A stretch of 64,000 nucleotides of DNA from Portulaca oleracea (taxonomy: Eukaryota; Streptophyta; Magnoliopsida; Caryophyllales; Portulacaceae), in contig CM055880.1 in the NCBI GenBank assembly GCA_029582165.1, forward strand, positions 1,674,001 to 1,738,000. Reading direction: 5' to 3'. The notes under the pieces were generated by a model. The model searched no databases, was not told the origin of the DNA, and was given only the letters and a program-made list of their open reading frames with translations. Every line of letters starts with the position of its first letter. Within the stretch, counting starts at the first letter, position 1. Positions 61,580-64,000 of the stretch are shown one piece after another. The position numbers and the translations under genes were made by a program.

Positions 61580-61649
61580 CTTGGGATAGTTGTTGCATAG
61601 TTGACCAGCAATCTTTTGCCTATCAATAGGGGTAACCCTTGACACAGTC
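61580..61649 (-). CDS. Possible internal exon of an unrecognised gene
   Basis: On the minus strand a TTGACAG acceptor and an AAG|GTATGTAAA donor bound 70 bp, one base plus 23 open codons that read like real protein (RVTPIDRQKIAGQ, then LCNNYPK). The polypyrimidine tract is weak. I do not recognise the family and found no convincing partner exon. If correct, the 58-64 kb region is largely intron of a minus-strand gene. Confidence 0.35.
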
Positions 61650-63000
61650 CTGTCAAAGAATTCCATAGAATCAAAATAGAATCACACTCTACAAAACAAA
61701 ACAAATCCAGTCCCTAAAAGACTGTTATTGAACAAATAAATAATTACTGCTTGTATTTATATGTATGTATGTATTAATTCCTATGCCCTGGTTTTAAAAT
61801 TGAGCCATTGAGTTTCTCATATGTGTCTTTTAGCAGCTTGTGAGATACTAAAATAATTTGACAGCATATAAACTGTCTGTTTTCACAACCTACATTCACA
61901 CTGCCTCAGAGCCTTTACAGATGCTTGTAGACTCGTAGTTGTTAGTTGTCACCCGTATAAATATTCCTAAATAAGACAGAAAAGGTTACGTCTGTGAGAT
62001 GATTAGTGTCATTACTTAATGTGATTGGGACATGTAATTATGCTAATCGTACAATCAATGTACGTATAAAAGAACAGCAAATACACAATGTTTGATCTAC
62101 TTGTATTGTTATGTCATCGTGATCTGCATGCTCTGCCCTTTTTCATAAGCTAGCTTGGAAAGTTTGTGCGATTTTCATAGGGGCCAAGACGAAAGCGGCT
62201 TCTTGTCTCTTTTTTTTCTGTTTTTTCTTTTCCGGATATGATGCGAGTGGAGCACAAAAATCGACATAACTTTCATAAGCTCAGCTACCCATCACACAAA
62301 AATCTTGTTGTATTGCAAACCCTTTTCGGTCTATTATTTCTCTACAGATTTATCGTGGATTTTGTGGTGTTTAGGAGCTAATATTTAGAAATGGCCTAGT
62401 TTGCCTTGTTCATAGTTTGAATGAGCACCTATGGATCACACTACTGTGTGGTAATGACTAATTAGAATTAATATTGTTAATGGTAAATTTTAGCCTATTT
62501 TAAGTTTTGGGTCATATGATCACATAATGATAACAATGTGTGGCTGCTCGAAGTAACTATGGTCTAAGAATGAGTAGCTTCCGGCCAGTAAATTGTGTTT
62601 TTTAAACAACAGGCGTGGGTCAGTATTAAAATTTCACTTTTCAAGATTAAAACATGGTATAATTTGCGAACCTGAATCATAGTACTAACTATTCAGCAGT
62701 CACGCAACTGCACATTACACCAAATAAAATGATCGAGACAAAAAACAGAGGAAAATCATGTCATATGACACCGACATTTTGAAAAGAAATCTAAATAGGC
62801 ATACCACATAAGTATAGTACTCTTTGTCACAACAAACCAGGCAATGTTCAAAACAATGGGCTCTGCTATTAGCCTTTTCAATTCATGAAAATTATGCAAT
62901 TTGCATGTATAATAATGGGTTTTATTGTAATACAGATTCAATTATGATATTAATTACTGATTACGTACTGCAATCTTCATTCACAGTCAATTTGCATATA
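61650..63000. other. Repeat-poor DNA, no gene seen
   Basis: AT-rich with short ORFs only. Confidence 0.45.
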
Positions 63001-63190
63001 TAATATATTTTATAAGGAACAGATGATCAGAATGATAATTTATGGGTTAAATTTCTTAATCCTTAATTCACTGGTCTAGTCCGTAAAAATACAGAGTAAT
63101 ATATTTTATAAGGAACAGATGATCAAAATGATAATTTATGGGTTAAATTTCTTAATCCTTCACTGGTGTGATCCGTAAAAAGTGCAGTGT
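63001..63190. repeat. Tandem duplication, 96-bp unit
   Basis: 63001-63096 and 63097-63190 share 'taatatattttataagg' and 'gggttaaatttcttaatcc', with small indels near the right end of each unit. Confidence 0.85.
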
Positions 63191-63788
63191 AATGTATAGC
63201 TCAAACTCCATCTCTTAGACAACATTATCTTCCTCACTCTCTTTTTTATGCTGACTAGTTTATGCTGACTACATCTTTGGTACACATGATTTTAAAGCAC
63301 TAGGATAATTTTGTTTCAACTATAATCTAAACACTTCGAGTTTCATAATGAACATTACTGTCGGAGAAATGTCCCCATAGGATTAGATTGTACTCTCTTC
63401 GATGTGCATTTAATTAAGCCAAGTACAGGTTTATAACTTTAGTACTAAAACAATGTCCTCTATTGTTTCTCAAACTACATAATTGCAATTCCTGTACAGA
63501 ACTCAGACAAAATAGTCTTTAGTAAATATTCTACATGGAATGGTAAGGCCCTAAGGTGTTTGTGCCCAATTTCATCACTTGTATTAACAGGGCTCCAATT
63601 GGTCACTTGATGCCAGTTCTCCTCAGCTTATTTTGACTAAATTTATTCTTATTGACTAAACTTATTCTTAAACTCATTTCCTGAATTTATTTTGAATTTG
63701 TTGTGAGTGCTTTTTGCATAATTAATTCTGCACTTATTAACTGAATTGAACTGAACATTTTTTAAAGAGTTCATTCTAAACTGAACTT

Positions 63789-63918
63789 GTTTTTTCTGTG
63801 GGTCCGCCGTAATCAGCCTCTCCATGGACATTAGTTTATGGGGGAAGGTCGTCTACATCTAGATCCCTCAGACCGCACACAAATGCGTTGCCTATGAGAG
63901 TTTGTTGTTGTTATTGTA
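63789..63918 (+). mobile_element. SINE (Au-like), 5'-truncated, with 15-bp TSD
   Basis: GGGGGAAGGTCGTCTACATC, CCCTCAGACC and a TTGTTGTTGTTATTGTA tail resemble the 3' part of plant Au SINEs. Identical TTCTAAACTGAACTT flanks (63774-63788, 63919-63933) show target-primed insertion. The tRNA-like head is mostly missing. Confidence 0.75.
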
Positions 63919-64000
63919 TTCTAAACTGAACTTATTCTTCTGGAAATGAGCTTAAACCAACGTCCTCGCTAGAACAAGGGTCCCCCCAAACCCTAACTAA

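Overview
The window is AT-rich, intron-containing plant nuclear DNA. The repeated genes are amaranthin-type lectins fused to an aerolysin-like domain, a chimerolectin class described from Caryophyllales and some other dicots, so an Amaranthaceae/Chenopodiaceae-like genome is the best guess (inference; the species cannot be read from the sequence).

The main content is a lectin cluster over positions 1-51,400. I count seven coding copies or fragments plus one orphan 3' UTR: A (73-1476, 5' end outside the window), B (19083-20685, diverged, frame conflict at its first junction), C (25108-27149, intact, 481 aa), D (29889-33026, minus strand, intact, 478 aa), E (38969-41070, one extra base in exon 3), F (45710-47805, two frameshifts), G (50694-51116, aerolysin-domain tail only) and a 3'-UTR relic (15985-17235). 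Intact members have three exons: exon 1 (70 codons, start of lectin domain 1), exon 2 (rest of domain 1 and most of domain 2) and exon 3 (end of domain 2 plus the aerolysin-like domain). No signal peptide is visible, so a nucleocytoplasmic protein that binds glycans and may insert into membranes is inferred. A, C, D and E are close relatives sharing promoters, introns and 3' UTRs; B and F are older and lack intron 2. C and D are convergent, D and E divergent. Flanking sequence is duplicated along with the genes.

The DNA between genes is a dense record of transposition. It holds a young non-autonomous gag-protease LTR element with intact TSD (6001-10693), a decayed copia pol (13830-15545), a LINE fragment (15540-15968), three solo-LTR-like blocks, a 460-bp TRIM (53650-54109), many Stowaway-like MITEs, several hAT-like MITEs (some with recognisable 8-bp TSDs), a MULE-like MITE with 9-bp TSD (44770-45308), a nested fold-back complex (20983-24112) and a SINE (63789-63918). 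A fragment of a 4-coumarate-CoA-ligase-like gene lies just upstream of lectin fragment G.

From about 58,000 to the end the sequence has few repeats and no clear gene. One 70-bp minus-strand stretch (61580-61649) looks like an internal exon of an unrecognised gene. No tRNA, rRNA or CRISPR was seen.
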